A stretch of DNA of 64,000 bases from Symbiodinium natans (GCA_905221605.1 CAJNDS010002425.1:303001-367000), one strand, 5' to 3'. Numbered from the stretch's first letter, positions 24,301 through 34,262 are shown. A program made the numbers and translations. Notes: generated by a model from the sequence alone, not told the origin.

Positions 24301-25377
24301 AGTAGCAATAATGGTAATAGTAACAACAATACGAATAAGAAGAAGAATAACAACATATTTACAGATACATTTTTGTATACATAGTAAAAATAATCACTGT
24401 TAAGGACTGTTAGCAGAAGGGGGGAACATCCCCAGTGTTTGCCTTTAGGGGGCTTCAGTCTTCATCCAGTGGGTCGGTGGGTCCTTGGGCCGTTACGCTT
24501 CTTGTAAAGAGATATTCAGGTGCATTCGGGTAGGGGGTTTAGGGTTCAGGGTTTATGCTCCTTAAGCACATGATACTGAGGGGTATTGGGATGGTTAGGG
24601 TGCTTTCGGGCTAGAGCTCCGGTTTTGGTGTTGCAGTTGCATGGTTTGCTGGGTTTTCGGTGGCGCTGCCGTCGAATGGGGTTTGATACAAGCCTTCACT
24701 CACCCAAGCCACTACGTTCTCAGGCTCCTCGAAACCCTCAACCCTAACATAGGATTTGCGAAATTAGGGTACGGTATTGGGGTCCTTACTATAAGGGGAT
24801 CCTATTATTTGGGGGTCTACCCGCTTATACCAGCAGTCCTTAATAGGGATTGAGTGCCCCCTATGATGATCCCTAATCGGGACTGTTGTGACAAGGGGGG
24901 ACATCCCCTAAACCCTAAACCCTAATCCCAATCAGCTTCAAAAACACCACGGCGACAAAGAATCAAGAATGTCTCAGGAGCTAGCGGTCCCTGAGTATCG
25001 TACCCCCCCCCCCCCGCACATGTTGTCAGCCCAGAAAAGGGGGACATCCCCTAAATCTTAAACCCTAAGCCCTAATCCCAATTAGGGGTCCCTTAGTATC
25101 CTAAGCCCCCCGCCACCACCCCCCTAAACCCTAAACCCTAAACCCTAAACCCTAAACCCTAAACCCTAAACCCTAAACCCTAAACCCTAAACCCTAAACC
25201 CTAAACCCTAAACCCTAAACCCTAAACCCTAAAATCTAAACCTCAACCCTAAACCCTAAACCCTAAACCCAAACCCTAACCCCCCCCCCCCCCCCCCGGC
25301 CCCCCACATGTTTGCCAGGTATTGCTGCAAACGGCATCTCCGGCATGGTCTTCTCTGTGCAGCTCGGCAGCTTATGA
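15297..25377 (+). CDS. Mitochondrial-carrier-like protein (SLC25-type), 12 exons located
   Basis: Likely membrane carrier of the mitochondrial carrier superfamily; substrate unknown. Exons: 15297-15354, 16162-16198, 17103-17174, 17681-17761, 18643-18732, 18910-18958, 20402-20478, 20757-20846, 21475-21507, 22501-22551, 24637-24664, 25319-25377 (TGA 25375-25377). In order they give SLMWLRTIM, FQYRYG, GGILRFYRGISPALVQGP, SDSACNAGVLAFFDA, LMPVDAVKTVLQ, VLFRGAMASSAATFVSHYPW, RNASIGFCAS, SDTVSNSLRVLKTHRQT and ANGISGMVFSV. These follow the layout of a carrier subgroup I know from algae and plants, with PVDAVKT standing where the PxD/ExxK signature lies. All junctions but one keep frame. Donors are GC at seven junctions, GT at two and GA at one; acceptors are AG|G except the first exon and the one at 24,637. 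About 10 residues are missing between 22,551 and 24,637. The N-terminus and start codon were not found. Confidence 0.85.
15571..15670. mobile_element. Family C element (copy 2)
   Basis: TGGGATGTTCACCCTTATAC on the left mirrors GTATAAGGGGGAGCATCCC on the right, with CTAACAATCCTTAATA/GAAGGACTGTTAG inside. It lies in the first recognised carrier intron. Confidence 0.75.
16027..16122. repeat. TTTAGGG array
   Basis: About 14 perfect TTTAGGG units just upstream of the 37-nt carrier exon at 16,162. Confidence 0.9.
16524..16625. mobile_element. Family E element (diverged copy)
   Basis: It shares GAATACACCTTAACT, GGTATATTCCTTGGTTAAGG and GGTCTTGGGCTCTTTTTGG with the better copies at 33,322 and 37,745. 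The ends are diverged. Confidence 0.5.
17103..17174 (+). CDS. Carrier exon: FYRGISPALVQ
   Basis: It starts GCC ACG after AAAG and ends GTC CAG before a GC donor (GCCACGCTGG). It reads ALYTQGGILRFYRGISPALV, the conserved region after the first carrier repeat. It joins in phase 0 to GPLMRF at 17,681. Confidence 0.85.
17424..17566. mobile_element. Family B element (copy 3) in carrier intron
   Basis: Ends CTTGGAGGTTCATGGTAC and ACCATGAACCTCCAAGTAA with near-perfect inverted arms around GGGCACTTAAGGGGCTT. It is followed directly by a CCCTAAA array (17,573-17,665) that ends CCTCCAAG, repeating the element's own right end just before the exon at 17,681. Confidence 0.85.
17776..17886. mobile_element. 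Family F element (copy 1)
   Basis: CTGGGTTTTGGAGTACTGTA on the left mirrors TCTACTCCAAAGGTAG on the right, with GGGTTCCTATTATAGCTAC in the core. A second copy is at 37,146-37,256. It starts 14 bases after the GT donor at 17,762 and ends TAG. GGAA flanks both sides almost exactly. Confidence 0.75.
18439..18553. mobile_element. Family A element (copy 4)
   Basis: Ends CTGCTGTTTGCTTAAGAAC and GTTCTTAAGCAAATGGTAG. It lies in the carrier intron before the exon at 18,643. Confidence 0.8.
18643..18958 (+). CDS. Two carrier exons with PVDAVKT signature
   Basis: 18643-18732 contains ALMPVDAVKTVLQ, the carrier signature, and ends CAG before a GC donor. 18910-18958 (VDGKQGLTSLLRRW) starts after GGGAAG and ends one base into a codon before a GA donor (GAGACAAGG). 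The GA donor is required for the frame into the exon at 20,402. Confidence 0.8.
18959..20401. other. Carrier intron with A-rich degenerate repeat
   Basis: This 1.4-kb intron holds a region (19,340-19,760) built of CGCAAAACAAA-like units and two copies of a CATGTTTTTGTGTTT segment (19,358 and 19,578). Long open frames there on both strands come from low complexity. CCCTAAA units follow at 20,300-20,395. Confidence 0.6.
20402..20846 (+). CDS. Two carrier exons: FRGAMASSAATF and RNASIGFCAS
   Basis: 20402-20478 ends TTC ATG before GC; 20757-20846 starts after ATGTAG and ends TCA before GC. The join reads SHYPWFMVFNQLNEFLPHY without a gap, which only works with the GC donor. The intron between them is full of CCCTAAA units. 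Confidence 0.85.
21271..21441. mobile_element. Family D element (copy 1) ending at a carrier acceptor region
   Basis: CTTGGGGACCAAATGAACC on the left mirrors GGTTCCTTTCGTCCCCAAG on the right. The right end lies about 34 bases before the exon that begins at 21,475. A diverged relative is at 20,891-20,985. Confidence 0.8.
21537..21675. mobile_element. Family C element (copy 3)
   Basis: GGGATGTTCCCCCCTTATA mirrors ATAAGGGGGAACATCCC; the core has three CCCTA(C/G)AATAGGG-like blocks. It fills the start of the intron after the exon ending at 21,507. Confidence 0.85.
21897..21928. repeat. Poly-T / poly-G tract
   Basis: A run of T followed directly by a run of G, like the core of family A elements, but no clear inverted ends were seen around it. 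Confidence 0.8.
23913..24014. mobile_element. Family J element (copy 1)
   Basis: GGGTCCATGTACCTTACC mirrors TAGGTACATGGACCCC with TATACTTGGGCC/CCAGGTATACC inside. A second copy is at 61,638-61,742. A CCCTAAA array (24,014-24,096) abuts the right end. Confidence 0.75.
24201..24433. mobile_element. Family C element (copy 4) with AT-rich insert
   Basis: The arms GGTGTTCCCCCCTATACTAA and GACTGTTAGCAGAAGGGGG are separated by an A-rich/TA-rich insert (about 24,258-24,395), making this copy about 230 bp. Confidence 0.7.
25124..25235. repeat. CCCTAAA array and poly-C tract before terminal carrier exon
   Basis: About 16 CCCTAAA units, then variants and a poly-C run at 25,280-25,297, ending close to the acceptor at 25,318. 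Confidence 0.9.
25319..25377 (+). CDS. Terminal carrier exon: ANGISGMVFSV, TGA stop
   Basis: It starts after TTTGCCAG and needs one base from the previous exon (24637-24664, ending TGG C before GC), giving an R before IAANG. A TGA at 25,375-25,377 ends the protein with LGSL. A poly-C tract (25,280-25,297) lies just upstream of the acceptor. Confidence 0.75.
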
Positions 25378-25429
25378 GACCGAGGGTTTGAGGGCGTGGG
25401 GGTTTAAGGGATTAGGGTTTAAAGCTGCA

Positions 25430-25640
25430 AGAGACCTGGATGCAAAAAGGGTTTAAAGGTTTAAGGGTTTAGGGTTTGAGGGGTTTGGGGGTTTAAGGGT
25501 TTAGGGTTTAAGGGTTTAAGGGTTTAGGGTTTGAGGGGTTTGGGGGTTTAAGGGTTTAAGGGCTTAAGGGCTTCAGGGCTTAAGGGTTGAAGGGTTTAAG
25601 GGTTTAAGGATTTAAGGGTTAAGGGTATAGGGTATAGGGA
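25430..25640. repeat. Variant array TTTAAGGG / TTTGAGGGG
   Basis: About 25 degenerate 8-9-mers (TTTAAGGG, CTTAAGGG, TTTGAGGGG, TTCAGGG) form a long array just after the carrier stop. The extra A distinguishes them from the telomere unit. Confidence 0.85.
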
Positions 25641-25882
25641 GTTGCGCTTGTTGGTTTAAGGCTGATCGTGAGCTTCAGTGTGTTGCTGATGTGCGGGGAC
25701 GTGACATTGTGAGCACGTGGACTTTTTGAGAATGCCATACTCGTTTAACCTAGCTAGATGAGGTGTACTTGAGTGCTAAATTTTCTACTGCATGTATGTG
25801 TGTATGTATGTGTGTATATATATATACATATACAATTCCCTGTGCATACGGGCCCTGGACACCTCAACCCTAGCCCACGAAG

Positions 25883-28800
25883 GCTCTACCGCGTCTTCGA
25901 AGAGCCCCTGCTGAGCCGACAGCCAACTTAGACCGGGATCTGCGGAGGCCCAAGGTGGTGGGAGAGACTCGCACCATTGCAATTTTTACTACTTGCTTAA
26001 TTAAGAACAAATAAAACATGTTCTGCCTTATAAGGGCAATATAAAAATATTATTTTCTATCTTTTTGGGGCTTCTTAAGCTATTAGTAGTTCTGGGCATA
26101 GACTCAAGGGTGTATGGTATGGAGGTTTTCCTGGATAGGTCAGTAAAGGCTCATCCTTTTGGTCACCCTTCAAGATGTCGTATAAACTTGCGAGCTGCTT
26201 GAAAATTTGGAACGGGATTGTGATCCCCGAGGCTCCAAGACCCCTTTGCTTTAGGACCGTTCCTTAAGTCATCTTAGGGTTTGAGTTAAGGGGTACGGTA
26301 TATGCATCAAGGGCTCCAGGGTGTGTTTTTTGGGTGAGGTCGGCGATGGAGGGTTTAGGGTTTAGGGTTTAGGGTTTAGGGTTTAGGTTTTAGGGTTTAG
26401 GGTTTAGGGTGTTAGGCTTGAAACGCTCATAAGCTACCGCTTGGTCCCTAAAACACGAACCCGAAGGCTCAAAATAGCCCAAAAACCGTTTATGAGAAGG
26501 CCTTTGAGCCCCAAACACCCTTAAGTATGGGTCCTTAGAGCCTTAGGGAAGGATGACATCAGTTTCATAGCCTTATTTAGGGTTTAGGGTTTAGGGTTTA
26601 GGGTTTAGGGTTTAGGGTTTAGGGTTTAGGGTTTAGGGTTTAGGGTGAAAGATGATTTGTGCCGGAGTCTCTCCTGTTTTTCCTGCCACCGAGCGGCCGC
26701 GATCCCACTGCTCAGTGGGTTTCCTACCAACAGCTCCCGGCGTCAAGTTCGGGTTGCAAGGGTTTAGGGTTTAGGGTTTAGGGTTTAGGGTTTAGGGTTT
26801 AGGGTTTAGGGTTTAGGGTTTAGGGTTTAGGGTTTAGGGTTTAGGGGTAGGATACTTCAAGTTCGGGTTGTAATGTTACATTCAGGGTTTAGGGCCACGA
26901 GCACTGGGGTCTGAGAGTGTTGTTAAGACTTTCCGGCCAAGACATCATAGCCCGGATGCAAAGAAAGCACTTGGGGTTTAGGATTTAGGGCTTCGGGATT
27001 AGGATAGTTGGGGCTTAAGGCTCTCATGCGGCTCGTTTCGGGATTCGGCATCGTTGCACTTGGGTAGGGTCCTAGGGTTGACGTGGTCCCTAAACCCTAA
27101 ACCCTAAACCCTAAACCCTAAACCCTAAACCCTAAACCCTAAACCCTAAACCCTAAATGCACTCAAATATCGTATCGTCCTTTTCGGGCCCGAAATTCAC
27201 CGTCCTGAATCACGAGGTGCATGACGCCCTGGCTCCGCCGCGCAAGAGGGTTTTAGGGTTTAGGAACCCTAAACCCTAAACATCCCTAAACCCTAAACCC
27301 TAAAGCCTAAAGCCTAAACCCTACACCATCCAGACCCCAAACCCGTTTTAGGGCATTTTAGGGTTCATGGTGTTCGGAGCGCGTTAGAATTAGGAGTTCC
27401 AGTTTCACTCCTGCGCCCGGTTTCAAAAAAGGCGATCCTTGGGGGATTGCATGGACCCTTCAAAGGGTTCATCAGGGTTTAGGGTTTGTAGAGCTCATGA
27501 TGGTACCTTAGGAGGGATATACCTTAATGGGAGTTAGGGTTTAGGGTTTAGGGTTTATTAATGGGGTTTAGGGTTGATCCCATTTTCAGAGTTTACTTTG
27601 TTCGCAAGGATAGGTGAGCGGCGCTGTTCTGACGGGAACGTGATCCCTAGGGCACCCGAGTGTAGTTAAATCCCTCAGCCATCGGTTTGTTATCAGCGCG
27701 CGCGATTTCACTTGTAGTAGGGATACGGCTGAAGTGCTTGCACACACTCTGTGCGCCTTGAATACAACCAGCCGTTGCCCCCGTAGGTTCCAGCATGTCA
27801 GCCAGCAGCTCATGGCACAGCCGGTTTCAAGCAAGCCCAAAACCCGGAGACCCCATCCTGGTGGACGAAATGAACCCTAAAAGGGTTTATGGTTCATATA
27901 CCTTAATAGGAACCATAGTAGTAGAGGGTATATGACCCAATTTTTAGGGGTTCATTTGGTCCCCAAGGATGTGCTACGCCTGTGCATCTTGCACCCAAAG
28001 CTTCCTTACCACACTGGCTTCGGTACGTCGTGGTATTTACGGAAGAGTTTGGCCTGAACAGATGTTCGCCACGGGTCGCTACATTGCACCGACCGAACTG
28101 CCACAGAAGGATATACCCCATCAGCATCGTGAAGCCTAGACTCTGAAATCCCCGAAGCTCTAGAGAGCAAAACCCATGCGAGGGCGTCAAGGAATGCTGC
28201 CCCTTGCGCGCAGCTGCCATGGCCTTTGTCCAAGCGCGCCGAACGCTTCAGGCTAGCCACAGCCTGCATTTGGGTTCAAAGGTTGCAGGGTTTTGGGCAT
28301 AAGGCTCTTGAATGTAAGGGAAGTCGGAGTATATAGGAAGTACTTCAGAGTCAGTTCAGGTTAGGAAGTTCGGTACGCTTGGTTTGGGAGCATCCCGGCT
28401 GCTTCATGTCAGCCGCCAAGTGAGACACGCACGCCTCAGGAGGATCGCCTTGTTCAGGCACATGCCCGACAAGCTGGGAAAGTTTTGGGGTTTCGGCCTT
28501 AGGCTTTAGGCTTTAGGCTTTAGGCTTTAGGGTTTAGGGTTTAGGGTTTAGGGTTTAGGGTTTAGGGTTTAGGGTTTAGGGTTTAGGGTTTAGGGTTTAG
28601 GGTTTAGGGTTTAGGGAACACGAAATCCACTTCGGGACCGAATGGGTTTGGGGGTCTCTGGTTTGGGGGAGTGGGGGTGAGGGGAGCGCCTCGCAAATGC
28701 AGGGCTCAACAATGTGCTGCAAGGGCTCTCTAAAACCCAAAACCCCAAACCCTAAACCCACAGACCCAGCAAACCCTATAAAGCCTACAAACCCCCCAAA

Positions 28801-31800
28801 CCCTATAATCACTATGCACCCTCGGCTGAACCCTATAAAGCCTACAATGGCCAGGGCCTGGGTCGGATCGCAGCTCTGCGGGCACGTGGGCCTGGAAGGC
28901 TGTTTAGGGTTTCGGGTTTACTTAGGGTTTTGAGTTTAGGGTTTAGGGTTTATGTGGTGTATAGGGCTTAAGGTTTGGAACTTAGGGTTTATAGGGACTC
29001 TTTATAGGGTTTGTAGGGATTATGTAGTGTTTATAGGGCTGAGAGGGTTTTTTGGGGTTTATAGGTTTTGCAGGATTTAAAGGGTTTATGGGGTTTCTAG
29101 GGCTTATGGTACAGGGATTGTACCGAGATAAGTTTGTTTTGCCACCCTAAACCCTAAACCCTAAACCCTAAACCCTAAACCCTAAACCCTAAACCCTAAG
29201 GCCATTGTAGACACGCGAAGGTGGACGGAGTGCGGGTTCGGGATTGGGGGTTTAGGGTTTCGGGTTTCGGGTTTCGGGTTTAAGTGTCAACCGGGTGTCC
29301 GTGTGCTCTAACCTGAAGGCGATTGCAACAAGTCCTGATGGAAAACAAAGTGTGAACCGGGTATTTAGGTACATGGCTCTTTTTCGTTTATTCGGATATG
29401 CCGGCTGCGAATTGTTGGGAATTTCTTGGCGCTCAGAATTTAAGGACCCAATAATAACTACGTCCCTGGAAGTTTATACTTGAAGGTTCATGGGTAGTTA
29501 TAAGTAGGTTATGAATACCTTCGTCCAGGTGAAAATATATGTTACCTTACTTGTGGCCCTACTTATGACAACCCTTGAACCTTCAAGAAGGGTTACAGTG
29601 ACTGTTTTCGGCTTGTTCAAAAGGTTTGGGCAAGCTCACTCTCTCCCGAGGTCTCTTTATGGCAACGACCTTCCTTTTGCGGAGGTTAGTGGTTTAGGGT
29701 TTAGGGTTTAGGGTTTAGGGTTTAGGGTTTAGGGTTTAGGGTTAGGGGAAGTGTTACACCCATGTCACCACCCCTAGCTTTGAGGCTGCCCTGGCGGAGG
29801 CTGGCTTCAGGAACAGTGGAGCAGCTGAGGCCCGACGCAGTGTACTGAGTCGAGGATTCAGGGTTTGGGGGGGTTTTAGGTGCCCTAAACCCTAAACCCT
29901 AAGCCCTAAACCCTAAACCCTAAGCCCTCATTTAGGGGCCCCCCAAACCCTCACACCCCTTGAAGCCATTCTGCCATTGCAAGCCCGGGAGACGGATTCA
30001 CCACAGGCTCCGAACATGGCCCTCCAGCCTAGGGCCTAGGGTTTAGGGTTTAGGGTTTAGGGTTTAGGGTTTAGGGTTTAGGGTTTAGTCCTCCCCTCTT
30101 AACGAAAAAAATGTTCCTAGGTTAGTAGAACGACGCCCGAATTGCAAAACTTAGCTGCGCAGTGGGAGGTGAGATGCAATTCCGGTGGTTGGAGTTGCGT
30201 GCCTCATTGTGGAGGGGTTCAGGGTTTGAGGGTTCATATAGGGTTTAGGGTTTAGGGTTTAGGGTTTAAGGTATTTCGTTCAGCCTGTTGCAGAAGGGTT
30301 TAGCCCCCCATGACCATAAAGAGTCACTCACCCGTCACACCCAAACCCCCAAACCCTGGAAACCCTAAACCTTAAACAATGTGGGTCTGCTTCGCGGGTC
30401 GCAAAAACCCTTTAGACATATTGAGGCTTGGAGGGTCCCTTCCCGCTGGTGCATGGAGTCAGGCCCTAGAGCTCCATCGCACAAAGGCAAAGCCTCGTTC
30501 TTCACCCAGCCGTGTCTCAATGCGCAACTTGGACCCAATCATGCCCCTGAACCCCTAAACCCCCCTAAACCCTCAACCCCAAACCCTAAACCCTAAACCC
30601 TAACCCTAAACCCTAAACCCTAATAAACCCCTAAGCCCTAAACCTTGCTGAGCTGAAGCCCGCTTTGCATGCGAAGTACGAAGCACCTTAGCGTGTCTTG
30701 TCGGCCAGCTGGAGCGTGCCGTATCACCGGGTTTAGGGTTTAGGGTTGAGGGTTTAGTGTTTAGGGTTTAGGGTTTATTCCTTTGGTGGGGGTTAGCGCT
30801 ATGGCTCGTATATGAAAGTACCATCTACGAAGGAGATCAGGTAGCAACTCACCCCCGCCCTACGCGCAAACTTATGCGGCCGAAGGGCTGCGTTTTTAGG
30901 TTACCGTGGGTTCTCTTGCCCCCGGAAGCACAACAAGGGCAACTTCTCACCTACTTCGGACCTTTTAGGGGTGAGATGAAGCTTCTACTGCATCAAGTCC
31001 ATGCATGGGGGGCGCAGCTCCCACAATCATGCACCGTTGGCATGTTCCCCCTCATGCTAGCAGTCAGTCCTCAATAATAGAGATTATCATAGAGGGGGAA
31101 CATCCCAGAAACTCGACTGAATATCAAGGCTCCATGCTATGAATTCAGAGCCCCCCAAAGGGTCCCTGGTATAGAGACTCGACTTTGGACCCTGTTGGGA
31201 TCCTAGGCCTTACTTAGGGTTTAGGGTGTAGGGTTTAGGTTTTAGGAAAAAAGGGCTCAGTCGCAAAACTTGTTGCGAGTCCTTTGCCCAGGTGTTCATT
31301 GAGAATGTGGCATATGTGGTGAGGAAGGTGTCTGCAAATCCACAGGCGCCTTCTGATGGAGCGGCCCACGGGTTCTCGCGAAAGTTTGGGGGCTGCGAAG
31401 CTATATGCAAGAAACTTTGGGGCTGCTAAGCTCGGGTTAACAACTTACCCCTAAGTTTTAGGGTTTAGGGTCTCGGAGTCTAGGGTTTAAGGGTTCTAGG
31501 GTTTTTAGTGGTTCAGGGTTTAGGGTGTCCTCGGCCCCCCATGCCCTGATAAGTGAAAATCTGAGTTCTCCATTGAAAGCGAGCCTCCACACGAACGACA
31601 ACGTCTGGATTACTTGGAGGTTCGTGCGTACTTATACTCCCAATTATCAGCCTACTTGTAAACTACCTGGAGGAAAATTCCCTGCACCTCCAAGTAGAGG
31701 AAGGAAACAAGGGGAGCCACGGCCAGGGCCGACGCCCTAAACCCTGTGTGATTCCAGTCAAAAAATCCCTTAAAGCCTAAACCCTATACCCTAAACCCTA

Positions 31801-34012
31801 TCCCTCGGTCGCCCTAAGCCCCATTAGCTCTATCTATGGGCTATGCCTGAATACCGCAACGGCAAAGTCAGCAGTAGAAAGGCTGGGCTCTAGGGCTTAG
31901 GGTTTGGGATTGTTCTGGTTTCTTTCATGAACGAGCAGAACTTGACCTTGCAACAGTTCCAACAAGACCCACAAACCCGACGACACCTCATCCCAAAGAC
32001 AGTGTTTCCGAATGGGGAGTTGGGGGAGAGGCTTTGTGGGTCTTGCACATGTTGTGCATGGGTTGAGCGGGCTTGTAAAGCTGTTTAGCCTCGCAGCCCC
32101 CGGGGGTTTAAGAGGAAAAAACAGACCTTTAAGCCTGCAGGCCCTGAGAGCTTAGGAGTTCGGGCTTGGTTTGGGGTTTAGGGTTTTGGGTTTAGGGTTT
32201 AGGGTTTAGGGTTTAGGGTTTAGGGTTTAGGGTTTAGGGTTTAGGGTTTAGGGTTTAGGATCCTGGACCCCCTAAACCCCTCTCTAAACCCCTCAAATCT
32301 GGTCTTGGCAAGCCGATCGCTTGCCGCCAAGTTGCAGGCCGAGATTCTGGACAGCAGCGTGCACGATTGGGAGCTCGAGAAGCAGTTGGTGCTCAAGGAC
32401 CCCCTTCAACCTGGGGTGCCCAGTAGTACCCTTATTCCCTTTTTGGGGGGTTTAGGTTCCCTTATAAACCCCTTTAAGCAAAAAAGGGCACCCTTTTAAT
32501 CCCAGGTTACTGGACCCCCTTCAACCAATCACCACCCCAAGGGTGTTCAAGGAAGACGAGGTTCTTACACAAGCACGGTTGCGGGATTGAGGGTCGTAAA
32601 GACCCTAACTGAGGGCTTTTGCAAGAGCCAACAGCGCCAGCGCACAACACCTGACATGCTTGCAATGACGACCCACGGAGGAGCCATCCTGGCAAAAGCC
32701 TGGCAGACCCCAAGCCCCTGGTAAGCCCTCAGCCCTCTTAAAACCCCATGAATACCGTATAGACCCTATAAACCCCTTATAAACCCCCTACCCGCTACCG
32801 CTATTCTCGTACCCCCCAACCCCCCCCCCCCCCCCCCCCCTAAAAAAAACCCTCTAGGCCCTGATTGAAGCTCTGAGAGGGTGTCGGGTTCAGGCTACGG
32901 ACTGGTCCATCTCACAGGAGTGCGTGCCGTGGCTGGGCTGCGCAGACTTGGGGGGCTCCATGCTTCGGGGGGTTTAGGGTTTAGGGTTTAGGGTTTAGGC
33001 TTGGGGCTCGGAGTTCCAGGGTTAGGATTTAGGGTGTGGGGTACAGGCTGTGATGCCACGACAGGCCTGACATTGACTGAGCGCCTGTGAGAGCGACCCC
33101 TAAACCCTAAACCCTAAACCCTAAACCCTAAACCCTAAACCCTAAACCCTAAACCCTAAACCCTAAACCCTAAACCCTAAACCCTAAACCCTAAACCCTA
33201 GACCCTAGACCCTAAACCCTAAACCCTAAACCCTAACCTTTAGGGTTTCGGCTTTAGGGTGCCGGCAGCCTCCAAGTCTGTTGCTCAGAAGGGTTTAGGG
33301 TCAAGGGTTTAAAAGTTGAGGGGTACCCAAAGAGCCCAACACCCCTTAAATAAGGCATATACTTTAATTTATACAAGAATCCTTAATATGATTTAAGGTA
33401 AATTCCTCCTTAATTAAGGGGTATTGGGCTCTTTGGGTAGTCAAGCAGTTGCAGGTCAGAGCTTTACTCCTAGACCCCTGAGACACTCGAAGTCCTAAGC
33501 AAGTTCGCGAGAGCTTTTGTCCGGGACAAGCCATGCGGAGCATCGCCTTGTAAGGGGGTTTAGGGTTTAGGGTTTAGGGTTTGGGGTTTAGGGTTTAGGG
33601 TTTAGGGTTTAGGGTTTAGGGTTTAGGGTTTAGGGTTTAGGGTTTAGGGTGCTCCGTGCAGGGAACACTTTAATCGCTCTAAGATCCAACCCCAATCATC
33701 CTAAAGGCCTTTCAGCCCTAAGCCCTGGTGCCGTTGCAGACACAGGGATAGTGGCGGATGGACAAGCAGTTGCAAGCAAGTGTACACGGCCAGAAAGATG
33801 TTTCCATAACACTTACAGATCCATGTATATTATATATATATATATATACGTATACACATATATATGTATACATATAGAGCATACGCCATATGAACGATGC
33901 GACCATCTGCAGGCAAGTCCGGGTGTTGGACCAGCTCCCGGGCGCAAACTTGTGCCCCGAACGCACGGACCGGCTTTGTTGGATTCTGAAAGTCTCTTTA
34001 GTAGCTGAGTAG
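25883..34012 (+). CDS. Candidate multi-exon gene(s), unassigned
   Basis: Exon-like blocks: 25883-25925 (YRVFEEPLLSRQ), 26694-26741 (RDPTAQWVSYQQLP), 27217-27248, 27968-28022 (DVLRLCILHPKLPYHTGF), 28192-28251, 28440-28482 (RIALFRHMPDKLGK), 28855-28892 (GLGRIAALRARGPG), 29201-29236, 29285-29349, 29785-29839, 31292-31345 (VFIENVAYVVRKVSANPQ), 32338-32397, 32552-32584, 32858-32954, 33483-33544, 33913-34012 (TAG). The 32,338-32,858 exons join in phase 0 with GA donors, and 33,544/33,913 joins in phase 2 with a GC donor. The 27,968 exon resembles part of a PUL-type armadillo domain, as in PLAA/Doa1 relatives, but this is weak. Two genes may be merged here. No start codon was found. Confidence 0.4.
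25989..26089. mobile_element. Family A element (copy 5)
   Basis: Ends CTACTTGCTTAATTAAGAAC and GCTTCTTAAGCTATTAGTAG, with an A/T-rich core. Confidence 0.7.
26090..27216. repeat. Spacer/intron dominated by TTTAGGG arrays
   Basis: TTTAGGG arrays at 26,347-26,410, 26,576-26,646 and 26,758-26,846 and a CCCTAAA array at 27,089-27,157. Apart from the exon candidate at 26,694-26,741, nothing else convincing was seen. Confidence 0.7.
27857..27967. mobile_element. Family D element (copy 2) ending at an exon
   Basis: Left end CCTGGTGGACGAAATGAACC, right end GGTTCATTTGGTCCCCAAG. The last AG (27,966-27,967) is directly followed by the exon-like GAT GTG CTA CGC block, so the element end looks like the acceptor itself. 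Confidence 0.75.
28519..28616. repeat. TTTAGGG array
   Basis: About 13 units, preceded by TTAGGCT variants from 28,498. Confidence 0.9.
29479..29587. mobile_element. Family B element (diverged copy)
   Basis: CTTGAAGGTTCATGGGTAGT and TGACAACCCTTGAACCTTCAAG form the arms. Confidence 0.6.
29840..31291. other. Intron/spacer with scattered repeats
   Basis: Telomere arrays (30,040-30,090; 30,245-30,272; 30,590-30,625) and a family C element at 31,037-31,107. A GC-rich open stretch at 30,960-31,020 (GEMKLLLHQVHAWG) could be an exon between TTTTAG|G and a GC donor. Nothing else is supported. Confidence 0.45.
31613..31697. mobile_element. Family B element (short copy) inside exon-like sequence
   Basis: Ends TACTTGGAGGTTCGTGCGTAC and CCTGCACCTCCAAGTAG. 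Coding-like sequence lies directly on both sides (31,550-31,610 and 31,698-31,736), so it may split an exon. Confidence 0.65.
32338..32584 (+). CDS. Two phase-0 exons around a family I element
   Basis: 32338-32397 (AEILDSSVHDWELEKQLVLK) starts after TTGCAG and ends AAG before a GA donor. 32552-32584 (EDEVLTQARLR) starts after TTCAAG and ends before GA. They join in frame across a family I element and continue at 32,858 (ALIEALRGCRVQ). Confidence 0.6.
32411..32513. mobile_element. Family I element (copy 2)
   Basis: It shares GTAGTACCCTTATTCC, GGTTTAGGTTCCCTTATAA and AAAAAGGGCACCCTTTTAAT with 3,256-3,356 and 54,396-54,497. Confidence 0.7.
33099..33238. repeat. CCCTAAA array
   Basis: About 19 units with two CCCTAGA variants, followed within a few bases by inverted TTTAGGG sequence. 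Confidence 0.9.
33322..33440. mobile_element. Family E element (copy 2)
   Basis: GTACCCAAAGAGCCCAACACC mirrors GGTATTGGGCTCTTTGGGTAG, with GGTATATTCCTTAATT-type arms inside. The right end is TAG. Confidence 0.85.
33558..33650. repeat. TTTAGGG array
   Basis: About 13 units after the exon candidate ending at 33,544. Confidence 0.9.
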
Positions 34013-34064
34013 GCCTACCCTAATTGGAAGGCGAGCCTGTTTTGGTGCAGGGTACTCAGCAACT

Positions 34065-34262
34065 ATGAGGTTTGGGGTCTTTAGCCGTTATAAGGGCCTG
34101 CCTCCGGGGTTTCCGGAGTTGGAGAGCCACAGTTTGGGGAACTGCTTGGCTTACGCCTGCCCCCCCCCCCCCCCCAAGTATGATGGACCTTACGACTCAC
34201 TGTCACAGAATTTGCTGGAGGGCCTGAGTTCTTTTTTAGGTGTTGCCGGGGTGAGCACCTAA
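34065..34262 (+). CDS. Open frame with poly-Pro from a poly-C tract, uncertain
   Basis: A 65-codon frame reads RFGVFSRYKGLPPGFPELES, then Pro from a poly-C tract (34,160-34,175), then YDGPYDSLSQNLLEGLSSFL. The homopolymer makes the frame unreliable. It may be coding, or the 3' end of the preceding gene. Confidence 0.25.
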   Translation: MRFGVFSRYKGLPPGFPELESHSLGNCLAYACPPPPPKYDGPYDSLSQNLLEGLSSFLGVAGVST

